This document shows, piece after piece, positions 26,359 through 33,376 of a DNA stretch of 34,615 nt. The notes under the pieces were generated by a model that saw only the letters and a list, made by a program, of their open reading frames with translations, did not search any database and was not told the DNA's origin. Position 1 is the stretch's first letter. Every line of letters begins with the position of its first letter. The stretch comes from Microtetraspora glauca (GTDB lineage Bacteria > Actinomycetota > Actinomycetes > Streptomycetales > Streptomycetaceae): contig JOFO01000055.1 in the NCBI GenBank assembly GCA_000721275.1, forward strand, positions 1 through 34,615, written 5' to 3'. A program made the translations under genes and the position numbers.

Positions 26359-26394
26359 GGAGGGGCCGGAGCGAACACCCGCTCCGGCCCCTCC
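26359..26394 (+). terminator. strong rho-independent-type hairpin after the protease
   Basis: A perfect 15-bp stem, left arm 26359-26373 and right arm 26380-26394, closes a six-base AACACC loop 40 bases after the protease stop. It is the strongest mRNA hairpin in the window, though no U-run follows. Confidence 0.8.
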
Positions 26395-26444
26395 CGCACG
26401 TCCGGCCGAGAAATCCCGTACCGAGGGGTAGCCTCCGCGCCACC

Positions 26445-26494
26445 CTTGCTATACGTTCCGTCTAACAAGCTTGCTAGACGTGATGTCTAACAAG
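26445..26494. promoter_or_regulatory. two abutting 25-bp operator-like repeats
   Basis: Positions 26445-26469 and 26470-26494 are near-identical 25-bp units with no gap. Each begins CTTGCTA and ends GTCTAACAAG. The second is itself an inverted repeat, CTTGCTAGAC-N5-GTCTAACAAG, with one mismatch between arms; this fits a TetR-type operator bound by two dimers. The pair lies 41 bases before the diiron oxygenase start and probably overlaps its promoter, although no clean -35/-10 pair could be set. No matching regulator gene is adjacent. Confidence 0.7.
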
Positions 26495-26535
26495 AGGGAA
26501 CGAGAGCCGACCGCGTGACCCAAGGAGACGCAACG

Positions 26536-27441
26536 ATGGCCAGCAGCACCGTGCGCCCGGACCACCACGACCACGACGACGTCGCCGAACGGCTCCTCCG
26601 GTCGGCCGCCAAGCTCAGCTACGACCCGGCCGTCGAGGTCGACTGGGACACCCCCCTCGACAAGGACTTCCACGGCCAGAGCCCCGAGTGGAACAGCCTC
26701 TACGGCACCGCCTACTGGAACGAGATGACCGAGGAGCAGCGCAAGGAGCTGACCCGCCAGGAGTCCGCCTCCGTCGCCTCCACCGGCATCTGGTTCGAGA
26801 TGATCCTCCAGCAGATGGTCCTCAGGGACATCTACCGCACGGACCACACCGACCCCCGCTTCCAGTGGGCGCTCACCGAGATCGCCGACGAGTGCCGCCA
26901 CTCGATCATGTTCGCCCGCGGCTCCCAGAAGCTCGGCGCCCCCGCCTACCGGCCCAAGCGCTCCGTCATGGAACTCGGCCGGGTCATGAAGACCGTCGGC
27001 TTCGGCGAGGCCGCCTACGCCGGCATCCTCGTCGCCGAGGAGGTCCTCGACGTCATGCAGCGCGACTGGATGCGCGACGAGCGGGTCGTCCCCTTCGTCC
27101 GCACCATCAACAACATCCACGTCGTCGAGGAGTCCCGGCACATGAAGTTCGCCCGGGACGAGACCCGCCGCCACCTCGCCCGCGCGAGCCGGCCCCGCCG
27201 CCACTTCCAGGCGCTGATCGTCGCCATCGCCGCGTACTACATCATCACCAGCCTGGTGAACCCCGAGGTGTACGTCCGGGCCGGCCTCGACCCCGAGCGC
27301 GCCCGCCGCGAGGCCGCCGCCAACGAGCACTACAAGGCGCGGCTGCGCGCCAGCTGCTCCGGCCTCATGGAGTTCCTCGGCGACGTCGGCATGCTCACCC
27401 GCCCCGCCGTCTTCTTCTACCAGCGCGCCCACCTCCTCTGA
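26536..27441 (+). CDS. AurF-like diiron oxygenase
   Basis: The 301-residue protein is all-helical and carries the AurF-type diiron ligand set: Glu76 or Glu88, Glu119 and His122 (DECRH), Glu168 (VAEEVLD), and His195, Glu199, His202 (HVVEESRH). The spacing of the last ligands matches AurF, which N-oxygenates p-aminobenzoate using O2. The substrate here is unknown, and related genes occur widely in actinobacteria outside antibiotic clusters. I chose the ATG at 26536, seven bases after AAGGAGA; a GTG at 26515 is in frame but lacks a good ribosome binding site. A ferredoxin/reductase fusion follows by 40 bases and is the obvious electron donor. Confidence 0.86.
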   Translation: MASSTVRPDHHDHDDVAERLLRSAAKLSYDPAVEVDWDTPLDKDFHGQSPEWNSLYGTAYWNEMTEEQRKELTRQESASVASTGIWFEMILQQMVLRDIYRTDHTDPRFQWALTEIADECRHSIMFARGSQKLGAPAYRPKRSVMELGRVMKTVGFGEAAYAGILVAEEVLDVMQRDWMRDERVVPFVRTINNIHVVEESRHMKFARDETRRHLARASRPRRHFQALIVAIAAYYIITSLVNPEVYVRAGLDPERARREAAANEHYKARLRASCSGLMEFLGDVGMLTRPAVFFYQRAHLL

Positions 27442-27481
27442 CCCCGACGCCGATCCCGACGAGCCGAGCCGAGCCGCCGCC

Positions 27482-29140
27482 ATGACCTACGCCATCACCC
27501 AGACCTGCTGCTCCGACGCCACCTGCGTCGCCGTCTGCCCGGTCAACTGCATCCACCCGACGCCCGACGAGCCGGACTTCGGCACCACCGAGATGCTGTA
27601 CATCGACCCGAAGACCTGCATCGACTGCGGCGCCTGCGCCGACGCCTGCCCGGTCGACGCGATCTTCCCGGTCGACCGGCTCACCGGACCGCTCAAGCGG
27701 TACGAGGCGCTCAACGCCGCCCACTACGAGGGCCGCGACCCCGCCCCCGTCGTCGCCTCCCCCACCTTCCACCCGTGGGGCGAGCCGTCCTTCACCCGCT
27801 CGCTGCCCTCCGACTTCGCCCCGATCCGGGTCGCCGTCGTCGGCACCGGCCCGGCCGGCATGTACGCCGCCGAGGACCTGCTGCTGCACACCAACGCCGA
27901 GGTCACCCTCATCGACCGGCTCCCGGTGGCCGGCGGCCTCGTCCGCTACGGCGTCGCCCCCGACCACCCCGGCACCAAGGGCGCCGGCGACACCCTCGCC
28001 CGCTTCCACACCCACCCGCGCGCCACCGTCCGGCTCGGCGTCGAGATCGGCAAGGACGTCACCCCCGAGGAGCTGGCCGCCCACCACGACGCCGTGATCT
28101 ACGCGGTCGGCGCCCCCTCCGACCGGCGCCTCGGCATCCCCGGCGAGGACCTGCCCGGCAGCCTCTCCGCGACCTCCCTCGTCTCCTGGTACAACGCCCA
28201 TCCGGAGACCGCGCCCGAGTCCGTCGCCCTCGGCGCCGCCGAGCGGGTCGTGGTCGTCGGCAACGGCAACGTCGCCCTCGACGTCGCCCGGATCCTCGTC
28301 TCCGACCCGGCCGCGCTGGCCGGCACCGACATCGCGGACCACGCCCTCACCGCCCTGCGCGACGCCCGGATCCGCGAAGTGGTGCTGCTCGGCCGGCGCG
28401 GACCCGAGGACGCCGCGTACACCGCCTCCGAACTCCTCGCCCTCCAGGACCTGCCCGGCACCGACCTCGTCGTCGACACCCACGACCCGCGCGTCGCCCG
28501 GGCGATCGACGCCGCCGCCCCCGGCGACAAGGCCGCGCTCCTCAAGGAGACGGCCCGCGAGACCGTGGACTGGACACGCGACCCCGACCCCGGCCGGCGC
28601 CGGATCGTGCTCCGCTTCCACTCCGCGCCCGAGGAGGCCGTCGGCCCCGGCGCGGTCCGCGCGGTTCGCGCCACCGGCCCCGACGGCCCCGTCGAGATCC
28701 CGGCCGGGCTCCTCGTCCGCGCCATCGGCTACCGCGGCGTCCCCCTCGCCGGACTGCCCTTCGACGAGACCACCGGCACCGTCCCGCACACCGCCGGCCG
28801 CGTCGACGGCATGACCGGCACGTACGTCGTCGGCTGGATCAAGCGCGGCCCCTCCGGCGGCATCGGCGCCAACCGCGCCTGCGCCGCCGAGACCGTCGGC
28901 AGCCTCCTCGCCGACGCCGTCGACGGCCGCCTGCCCCGGCCGGCCGGCACCGCCAAGGCGTTCGCCCGGCTCGCCCGCTCCCGCAGCCGCCACCTGGTCG
29001 ACGCCCGTGGCCTCGCCGCCATCGACCGCGCCGAGCGCGCCCGCGGCGCGGCGACCGGCCGCCCCCGCGTCAAACTCGCCACCGTCCCCGACCTGGTGGC
29101 GGCGGCCCGCCGCAGCCGCCTCCGCGGCCCGACGGCCTGA
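27482..29140 (+). CDS. fprB: ferredoxin/ferredoxin-NADP reductase fusion (FprB-like)
   Basis: The 552-residue protein joins an N-terminal ferredoxin (residues about 1-70; CCSDATCVAVCPVNC and CIDCGACADACP) to an adrenodoxin-reductase-type FAD/NADPH enzyme. VAVVGTGPAGMYAAE at about 117-131 binds FAD, VVVVGNGNVALDVARIL at about 256-272 is the NADPH site, and VVGWIKRGPSGGIGANR is the conserved family C-terminal motif. It takes electrons from NADPH to its own Fe-S clusters. Placed 40 bases after the AurF-like oxygenase, it probably feeds the diiron centre. The ribosome binding site is weak; a GCCGA repeat lies before the ATG. Confidence 0.9.
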   Translation: MTYAITQTCCSDATCVAVCPVNCIHPTPDEPDFGTTEMLYIDPKTCIDCGACADACPVDAIFPVDRLTGPLKRYEALNAAHYEGRDPAPVVASPTFHPWGEPSFTRSLPSDFAPIRVAVVGTGPAGMYAAEDLLLHTNAEVTLIDRLPVAGGLVRYGVAPDHPGTKGAGDTLARFHTHPRATVRLGVEIGKDVTPEELAAHHDAVIYAVGAPSDRRLGIPGEDLPGSLSATSLVSWYNAHPETAPESVALGAAERVVVVGNGNVALDVARILVSDPAALAGTDIADHALTALRDARIREVVLLGRRGPEDAAYTASELLALQDLPGTDLVVDTHDPRVARAIDAAAPGDKAALLKETARETVDWTRDPDPGRRRIVLRFHSAPEEAVGPGAVRAVRATGPDGPVEIPAGLLVRAIGYRGVPLAGLPFDETTGTVPHTAGRVDGMTGTYVVGWIKRGPSGGIGANRACAAETVGSLLADAVDGRLPRPAGTAKAFARLARSRSRHLVDARGLAAIDRAERARGAATGRPRVKLATVPDLVAAARRSRLRGPTA

Positions 29141-29160
29141 CCCCGCGGCAGGGCGAGGCA

Positions 29161-29192
29161 TAGGGGGCGGCAGCCGGGGCACCCGCCCCCTA
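29161..29192 (+). promoter_or_regulatory. perfect 10-bp stem ending on the DUF6328 start codon
   Basis: TAGGGGGCGG at 29161-29170 pairs perfectly with CCGCCCCCTA at 29183-29192 around a 12-base loop. The last base of the right arm is the A of the ATG. It could end the upstream operon transcript, or sequester the start codon and reduce translation of the DUF6328 gene, which has no Shine-Dalgarno sequence. Confidence 0.5.
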
Positions 29193-29734
29193 TGACCACA
29201 GCAGGGAACGTCCATCACGACGACGGGCGCGGGGAGAGCCGCGCGCAGCGCGCCGACCGCCGCTGGAACGAGCTGCTCCAGGAGCTGCGCGTCGCACAGA
29301 CCGGTACGCAGATCCTGTTCGGCTTCCTCGTCGCCGTCGTCTTCCAGCCGCGCTTCGCGGAGCTGGGCACGACGGACCGGCTCATCTACGTGGTCACGGT
29401 GTGTCTGGGAGCGGCGACCACCGGCGCGCTCGTCGCGCCGGTCGCGGTCCACCGGCTGGTGGCCGGACGGCGGCTGAAGCCGGCGGCGGTGCACTGGGCG
29501 GGCCGGCTGACGCTGGTGGGCGTGGTGCTGCTCTACCTGACGATGGTGTCGACGTTCCTGCTGATCACGCGCATGGTCCTCGACGACGGGATCGCGCTGT
29601 GGCTGGTCGGCGTGATGGCGCTGTGGCTGGCGCTCTGCTGGTTCCTGGTCCCGTTCATCGCCCGGCGCGGCAACAACGGCGACGGCAACGGGGACGCCAA
29701 GGCGGAGGACGGCTACGGGCCGTGGCCCCGCTGA
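29192..29734 (+). CDS. DUF6328-family membrane protein
   Basis: The 180-residue protein has a charged N-terminus (about 1-35, ending LLQELRVAQTGTQILFGFL) and four hydrophobic segments near 40-55, 65-90, 105-130 and 133-155. A basic/acidic hydrophilic tail follows. The ELRVAQTGTQILFGFL motif is typical of DUF6328, a family of unknown function found in actinobacteria. It is co-oriented with the reductase gene but separated by a hairpin. It converges on the Cyt-like gene with a terminator between. Confidence 0.78.
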   Translation: MTTAGNVHHDDGRGESRAQRADRRWNELLQELRVAQTGTQILFGFLVAVVFQPRFAELGTTDRLIYVVTVCLGAATTGALVAPVAVHRLVAGRRLKPAAVHWAGRLTLVGVVLLYLTMVSTFLLITRMVLDDGIALWLVGVMALWLALCWFLVPFIARRGNNGDGNGDAKAEDGYGPWPR

Positions 29735-29738
29735 GGAT

Positions 29739-29760
29739 CCGGCCCGGGACGGCGGGCCGG
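29739..29760. terminator. bidirectional terminator hairpin
   Basis: CCGGCCCG at 29739-29746 pairs perfectly with CGGGCCGG at 29753-29760 around a six-base loop, in the 37-base gap between the convergent DUF6328 and Cyt-like genes. Confidence 0.55.
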
Positions 29761-29771
29761 CGAGGGACCGG

Positions 29772-30350
29772 TCAGGCCGCGACCGGGAGCGGCCGGCGCA
29801 GCACGATCGCGTTCAGCCCGACGGCGAACGGCGCCGTGTCCGTCAGCCCGAGCCCGAGCACCCGCTCCTTCGGCAGGTCCACGGTGACGTCGACGCAGAA
29901 CGCCAGCGCGTGCAGCGCGTCGCCCGCACCGTCGTCCTGGAGCGCGAAGAACAGGTCCCGGTAGTAGCGGGTGCGCTCCGCGGACTCCTCGTAGAACTTC
30001 AGCCCGGGCTCGTCCACCGCCTCACCGAGCCCCGTGAACGCGGCGACCAGCTCCCGCTCCACGGTCCCCCAGAAACCGGCCTCCGCGCACGCCGCCGGCA
30101 GCGCCTGCCGGACGGCCTCCTTCAGCGAGAGCACCATCACGAGCAGCGGCGCGTGCTCCCGCAGTCCCCACCCGCGCACCATGCGGACCACCTGGCAGTC
30201 CGGGACGGCCGCCGCCGCCCGGTGGATGGCCTCGAAGTCGAAGTCGACGGTCGCCGGGGCGATCGCCTCCTGGAAGACCCGGTCGATCGACCGGGCCTCG
30301 TCGAGGTGGGCGGGCGCCACCTCGATCACGGTCCTGAAACTGGCGGCCAA
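29772..30350 (-). CDS. Cyt-type cytolytic delta-endotoxin homologue
   Basis: The 192-residue protein resembles the Bacillus thuringiensis Cyt toxins from end to end. FQEAIAPATVDFDFEAIHRA matches the Cyt2 segment NTFQGAIDPLNLNFNFEKAL, RYYRDLFFALQDDGAGDAL matches SYYYNILFSIQNEDTGAVM, and the final strands FCVDVTVDLPKERVLGLGLT also fit. Cyt proteins and fungal volvatoxin bind membranes and form pores. It has no signal peptide; Bacillus Cyt proteins also lack one. It is shorter than Cyt protoxins and may represent only the core. The start is TTG, five bases after AGGAGA. A LysR-like gene lies upstream on the same strand. The target is unknown, and a non-toxic role is possible. Confidence 0.82.
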   Translation of the reverse strand: MAASFRTVIEVAPAHLDEARSIDRVFQEAIAPATVDFDFEAIHRAAAAVPDCQVVRMVRGWGLREHAPLLVMVLSLKEAVRQALPAACAEAGFWGTVERELVAAFTGLGEAVDEPGLKFYEESAERTRYYRDLFFALQDDGAGDALHALAFCVDVTVDLPKERVLGLGLTDTAPFAVGLNAIVLRRPLPVAA

Positions 30351-30369
30351 AGGCTTCTCCTCTTCTCGC

Positions 30370-30387
30370 CGCCCACCGCGGTGGGCG
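30370..30387. promoter_or_regulatory. 18-bp perfect palindrome upstream of the Cyt-like gene
   Basis: CGCCCACCGCGGTGGGCG is perfectly self-complementary. It is followed at 30389-30396 by a second palindrome, TTGATCAA. Both lie in the 72-base gap between the LysR-like gene and the Cyt-like TTG start. They could be operators or, in RNA, a leader hairpin. Confidence 0.5.
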
Positions 30388-30422
30388 CTTGATCAACAGG
30401 AGGAGTATGCCGAGGGCCGTCC

Positions 30423-31196
30423 TCAGCGTCCCCGGCGGGGCTTCCCGCCGCGCCCCGCGGCACCGCCCTTGCCGCGCGCGGGCTTCGCCGGCCGCGCCGG
30501 CCTGCCCCCGGCGGCCTTCTTCGCGGGCTTGGCGGCCGTCCCGCCCTTCTCGCTCTTCCGGCCCTTCTGGGCCTCCGCCCGCCGGCCGCGCGTGCTGTTG
30601 ACCGTCCGGCCGCGGACGATCCCGATGAACTCCTCCACCAGGTCCGGCGCCTCCTCGGCCTTCGGCCAGGACAGCGCCACCCGCGACTGCGGCACCCCGG
30701 TGATCGTCCGGTACGTCAGGTCCTTGCGGTGGTGCAGCCGCGCCAGCGACTGCGGGACCACGAGCACGCCCACCCCGGCGGCGACCAGCTCGATCGCGTC
30801 GGCCGTCGTCTCCGGCCGCTGGAACGCGGGCCGCCCGGGCGGCGCGTCCCAGCCGAGCGTGTCGTCCAGCGGGTGCAGCACCAGCTCCTCCGCCAGATCC
30901 TCCGGGGTCAGCTCCTCGGCGGCGGCGAACAGATGGTCCTTCGGCACGACCACCACGCTGACCTCCTCGTACAGCGGGATCGCCGCCAGGTCCTCGCCGT
31001 CGACCGGCAGCCGCAGCAGCGCCGCGTCCGCTCCCCCGTCCCGCAGCAGGCCGCAGGACTCCCCCGGCGTCACCTGGAGGAGCGCGAGGGGCACGTCGGG
31101 CAGCCGCTGCTCCCACATCCGCACCCACTTCGAGGGGGTCACACCGGGCACGTAGGCGAGCCGGAAGGTCGAGGGGGCCGGGGAGGAGTCAGTCAC
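30423..31196 (-). CDS. LysR effector-binding domain protein without HTH, with basic tail
   Basis: The 257-residue protein starts directly in a LysR substrate-binding domain (about 10-195: FRLAYVPGV, then VVVVPKDHLFA, ELVAAGVGVLVVPQSLA and GIV). The N-terminal winged helix of LysR regulators is absent. Residues from about 200 are a histone-H1-like tail rich in K, A, R and G (KPAKKAAGGRPARPAKPARG), able to bind DNA nonspecifically. The GTG start at 31196 has no ribosome binding site, but TAATCT lies six bases upstream, so it is probably leaderless. It is divergent from the DUF5997 gene, a pairing I recognise from other actinobacteria. It may sense a ligand and act with that partner. Confidence 0.82.
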   Translation of the reverse strand: MTDSSPAPSTFRLAYVPGVTPSKWVRMWEQRLPDVPLALLQVTPGESCGLLRDGGADAALLRLPVDGEDLAAIPLYEEVSVVVVPKDHLFAAAEELTPEDLAEELVLHPLDDTLGWDAPPGRPAFQRPETTADAIELVAAGVGVLVVPQSLARLHHRKDLTYRTITGVPQSRVALSWPKAEEAPDLVEEFIGIVRGRTVNSTRGRRAEAQKGRKSEKGGTAAKPAKKAAGGRPARPAKPARGKGGAAGRGGKPRRGR

Positions 31197-31202
31197 CCCG
31201 CA

Positions 31203-31208
31203 AGATTA
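31203..31208 (-). promoter_or_regulatory. -10 of leaderless LysR-like gene
   Basis: TAATCT on the minus strand ends six bases before the GTG start. This fits the TANNNT spacing of leaderless actinobacterial genes. No -35 is evident. Confidence 0.45.
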
Positions 31209-31319
31209 CCCGCCGGTCCGCCCCGTCCGGCCCGTACGCCCGGTCGCCCCGCCCGGCCCGGCCGTCCCGTCCGCGCAGGTCGGCGGGCGGCCGTGGTCGG
31301 CGCACACCCGTCCGGTCGA

Positions 31320-31325
31320 TACCCT
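31320..31325 (+). promoter_or_regulatory. -10 of leaderless DUF5997 gene
   Basis: TACCCT ends seven bases before the DUF5997 ATG, and no ribosome binding site is present. The two -10 elements of this divergent pair lie about 110 bases apart, leaving room for shared regulation. Confidence 0.5.
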
Positions 31326-31332
31326 GGACACC

Positions 31333-31734
31333 ATGACGCAGCACCAGAACTCCCAGACGATGAAGCCCGCGACCGCGGCGAAGAAGCTGGGTGTGTACCT
31401 CGACGCCACGCCCGCCGACTTCCAGGAGGGCGTCGTCACGCGCGCCGAGCTCAACGAGCTCCAGGCCGACCCGCCGGCCTGGCTCCAGGAGCTGCGCCAG
31501 AACGGCCCGCACCCGCGCCCCGTCGTCGCCGCCAAGCTCGGCGTGTCCATCTCCGGCCTCGCCCGCGGCGGCATCACCGAGGCCCTGACCACCGAGCAGA
31601 TCGAGGCGCTCAAGGCCGAGGCCCCCGAATGGCTGGTCAAGGAGCGCGCCACCCAGGCCGAGGTCCGCAAGGAGAACGCGCGGATCAAGGAGCGCAACGC
31701 CCAGCGCGCCGCCGACGAGGCCGCCCGCGCCTGA
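31333..31734 (+). CDS. DUF5997-family protein
   Basis: The 133-residue cytoplasmic protein matches DUF5997: TAAKKLGVYLDATPADFQEG near the N-terminus, then NGPHPRPVVAAKLGVSISGL and a charged C-terminal helix rich in E, R and K that may form a coiled coil. The function is not known. The VVAAKLGVSISGLARGGI stretch has helix-turn-helix-like spacing, which is only suggestive. It lies opposite the LysR-like gene that lacks a DNA-binding domain, so it could supply that function. The ATG has no Shine-Dalgarno but follows a TACCCT -10 by seven bases. Confidence 0.78.
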   Translation: MTQHQNSQTMKPATAAKKLGVYLDATPADFQEGVVTRAELNELQADPPAWLQELRQNGPHPRPVVAAKLGVSISGLARGGITEALTTEQIEALKAEAPEWLVKERATQAEVRKENARIKERNAQRAADEAARA

Positions 31735-31792
31735 CGGGCCCCGCGCGCCGTCTCCGGTGTGGCGCGGCGCCGGGCGCGGGAGGCATCCCCTC

Positions 31793-32725
31793 ATGAACGA
31801 GGTATCCGACCCGCCCGTCGTCGCCGCCGTCGACGGCTCCGCGCACAGCCTCCGCGCCCTCGCCTGGGCCCTGGGCGCGGCCGAGACCCTGGGCGCCCCG
31901 CTGGTGGTGGCCCACGTCCGCTCCGAGGCGCTCCAGCTGGGCTCGGCCCGCATCGCCTCCCTCGGCACCGATCCGGAGCTGCGGGACACCGTCCTGGACG
32001 CGGTCCGCACGGTGGTCGAGGAACGCGGTCACGCGGTGCCGGTACGGTACGACTCCCTGGACGGATCGGTCACCGAGGTCCTGCCCGCGGCGGCCCGGGG
32101 CGCCCGCCTCCTGGTGACCGGCTCGCGGGGGCACGGCGGCTTCGCGAGCCTGCTCCTCGGGTCCACCGGCCGGGCCCTCGCCGCCCGCTCCCCCTGCCCG
32201 CTGGTCGTCGTCCCGCACGAGGCCCGCACCGCGTCCCTGGACAGCGGTCCGGACGCCGGGCGCGTCCTGCTGGGCCTGCATCCGGAGGAGACCCCGGACG
32301 AGGTGGTGGCGTTCGCCTTCGAGACGGCACGGCTACGGGGCGTCCCGCTGGAGGCGCTGACCGGGCTGCCCCTCCCGCCGAACCCGGCCGCGCTGGTCGC
32401 GGCTCCGTCCCCCGCCTTCCAGGTCCCGCCGCCCCTGCCGCTCGCCGACGACACCGAGGCCCTGCTCGCGGAGGCCCGGCGCGTCCAGGACACCCGGCTG
32501 CGGCCCTTCGCCGAGCGGTGGCCGGGCGTGCGGCTGGTCCGCACGGTGGCCCCGGGGGACGCCGCGGGTCTCCTGGTGGACGCCTCCGCCGACGCGGCCC
32601 TGCTGGTCGTGGGCCGGCACCACCGGCACCGGATGGCGGACCTCCTGGTGGGTTCGGTCGCGCACGCCGTGCTCCACCACGCCGCCTGCCCGGTGGCCGT
32701 CGTCCCGCCGTCCGCCGCGGGGTGA
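31793..32725 (+). CDS. tandem universal stress protein
   Basis: The 310-residue protein has two UspA domains: about 1-145 (PPVVAAVDGSAHSLRALAWA) and 150-310. In the first, GSRGHGGFASLLLGSTGRAL is the intact ATP-binding G-x2-G-x9-GS loop. In the second the loop reads GRHHRHRMADLLVGS, with the second glycine replaced by histidine, so ATP binding there is doubtful. Such proteins are cytoplasmic and are induced by stress or dormancy. The ATG at 31793 follows GGGAGG at nine bases. It is a single-gene unit between DUF5997 and the Nudix gene. Confidence 0.88.
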   Translation: MNEVSDPPVVAAVDGSAHSLRALAWALGAAETLGAPLVVAHVRSEALQLGSARIASLGTDPELRDTVLDAVRTVVEERGHAVPVRYDSLDGSVTEVLPAAARGARLLVTGSRGHGGFASLLLGSTGRALAARSPCPLVVVPHEARTASLDSGPDAGRVLLGLHPEETPDEVVAFAFETARLRGVPLEALTGLPLPPNPAALVAAPSPAFQVPPPLPLADDTEALLAEARRVQDTRLRPFAERWPGVRLVRTVAPGDAAGLLVDASADAALLVVGRHHRHRMADLLVGSVAHAVLHHAACPVAVVPPSAAG

Positions 32726-32751
32726 CGGACGGGCCTGTCGGTGCCGGCTGC

Positions 32752-32757
32752 TAGACA
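32752..32757 (+). promoter_or_regulatory. possible -10 of the Nudix gene
   Basis: TAGACA ends six bases before the Nudix ATG, which has no clear ribosome binding site, suggesting another leaderless transcript. The last base departs from the consensus. Confidence 0.35.
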
Positions 32758-32763
32758 GGGCGC

Positions 32764-33273
32764 ATGAGCCCTGACGCGTACGCCTCCGATCCCGCCGCCG
32801 CCTCCCGCAACACCCGCCCGCCGGCCGCCACCGCCGCGCTGGGTGCCGGAGTCGTCGTCCTCGGCCCCGGCGGCCGGGTGCTGCTCGGCCTGGACCGCTC
32901 GGGCGTGTGGGAGCTGCCGGGCGGCGGCGTCGAGCCCGGCGAGTCCATCGAGGAGGCCGCGGCCCGGGAGCTGGCCGAGGAGACATCGCTGGTCGCCGGC
33001 GCGGCCGAGGTCGAGGTCCTGGGGCTGCTGCTCGACACGGTCACCTCGGCGGAGCTGACGCGGATGACGGCGGCGACGCTCGTCCGCTCCTTCACGGGCA
33101 CCCCGGTGGTGGCCGAGCCGGAGAAGATCCTGCGCTGGGAGTGGACCTCCCCGGACGCGCTCCCGGAGGCCCTGTTCCTGCCGTCCGCGCAGGTCCTGAA
33201 GACGTGGCGGCCGGACCTCGCGCTGCCGCCGGCGCCCTTCCACCGCTACACGCTCGGCCGCCCCACGCCCTGA
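32764..33273 (+). CDS. Nudix hydrolase
   Basis: The 169-residue protein has a Nudix box, GVEPGESIEEAAARELAEE, at about residues 58-76, fitting G-x5-E-x7-R-E-x2-E-E. The glycine that usually follows is serine (ETSLV). Family members hydrolyse nucleoside diphosphates linked to another group, using magnesium bound by the box glutamates. The preceding LLGLDRSGVWELPGG strand is typical. The extended first 25 residues are low-complexity. The substrate is unknown; a housecleaning pyrophosphatase role is most likely. Confidence 0.87.
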   Translation: MSPDAYASDPAAASRNTRPPAATAALGAGVVVLGPGGRVLLGLDRSGVWELPGGGVEPGESIEEAAARELAEETSLVAGAAEVEVLGLLLDTVTSAELTRMTAATLVRSFTGTPVVAEPEKILRWEWTSPDALPEALFLPSAQVLKTWRPDLALPPAPFHRYTLGRPTP

Positions 33274-33376
33274 GCCGGCCGCGCGCCGCCGCGCGGGACG
33301 GGCGGGGCGTGGCTAGCGTGAACAGGGACCGCACAAACCCCTCTACCGTCATCGATGCGGAAGCGAGAGGCACGTC

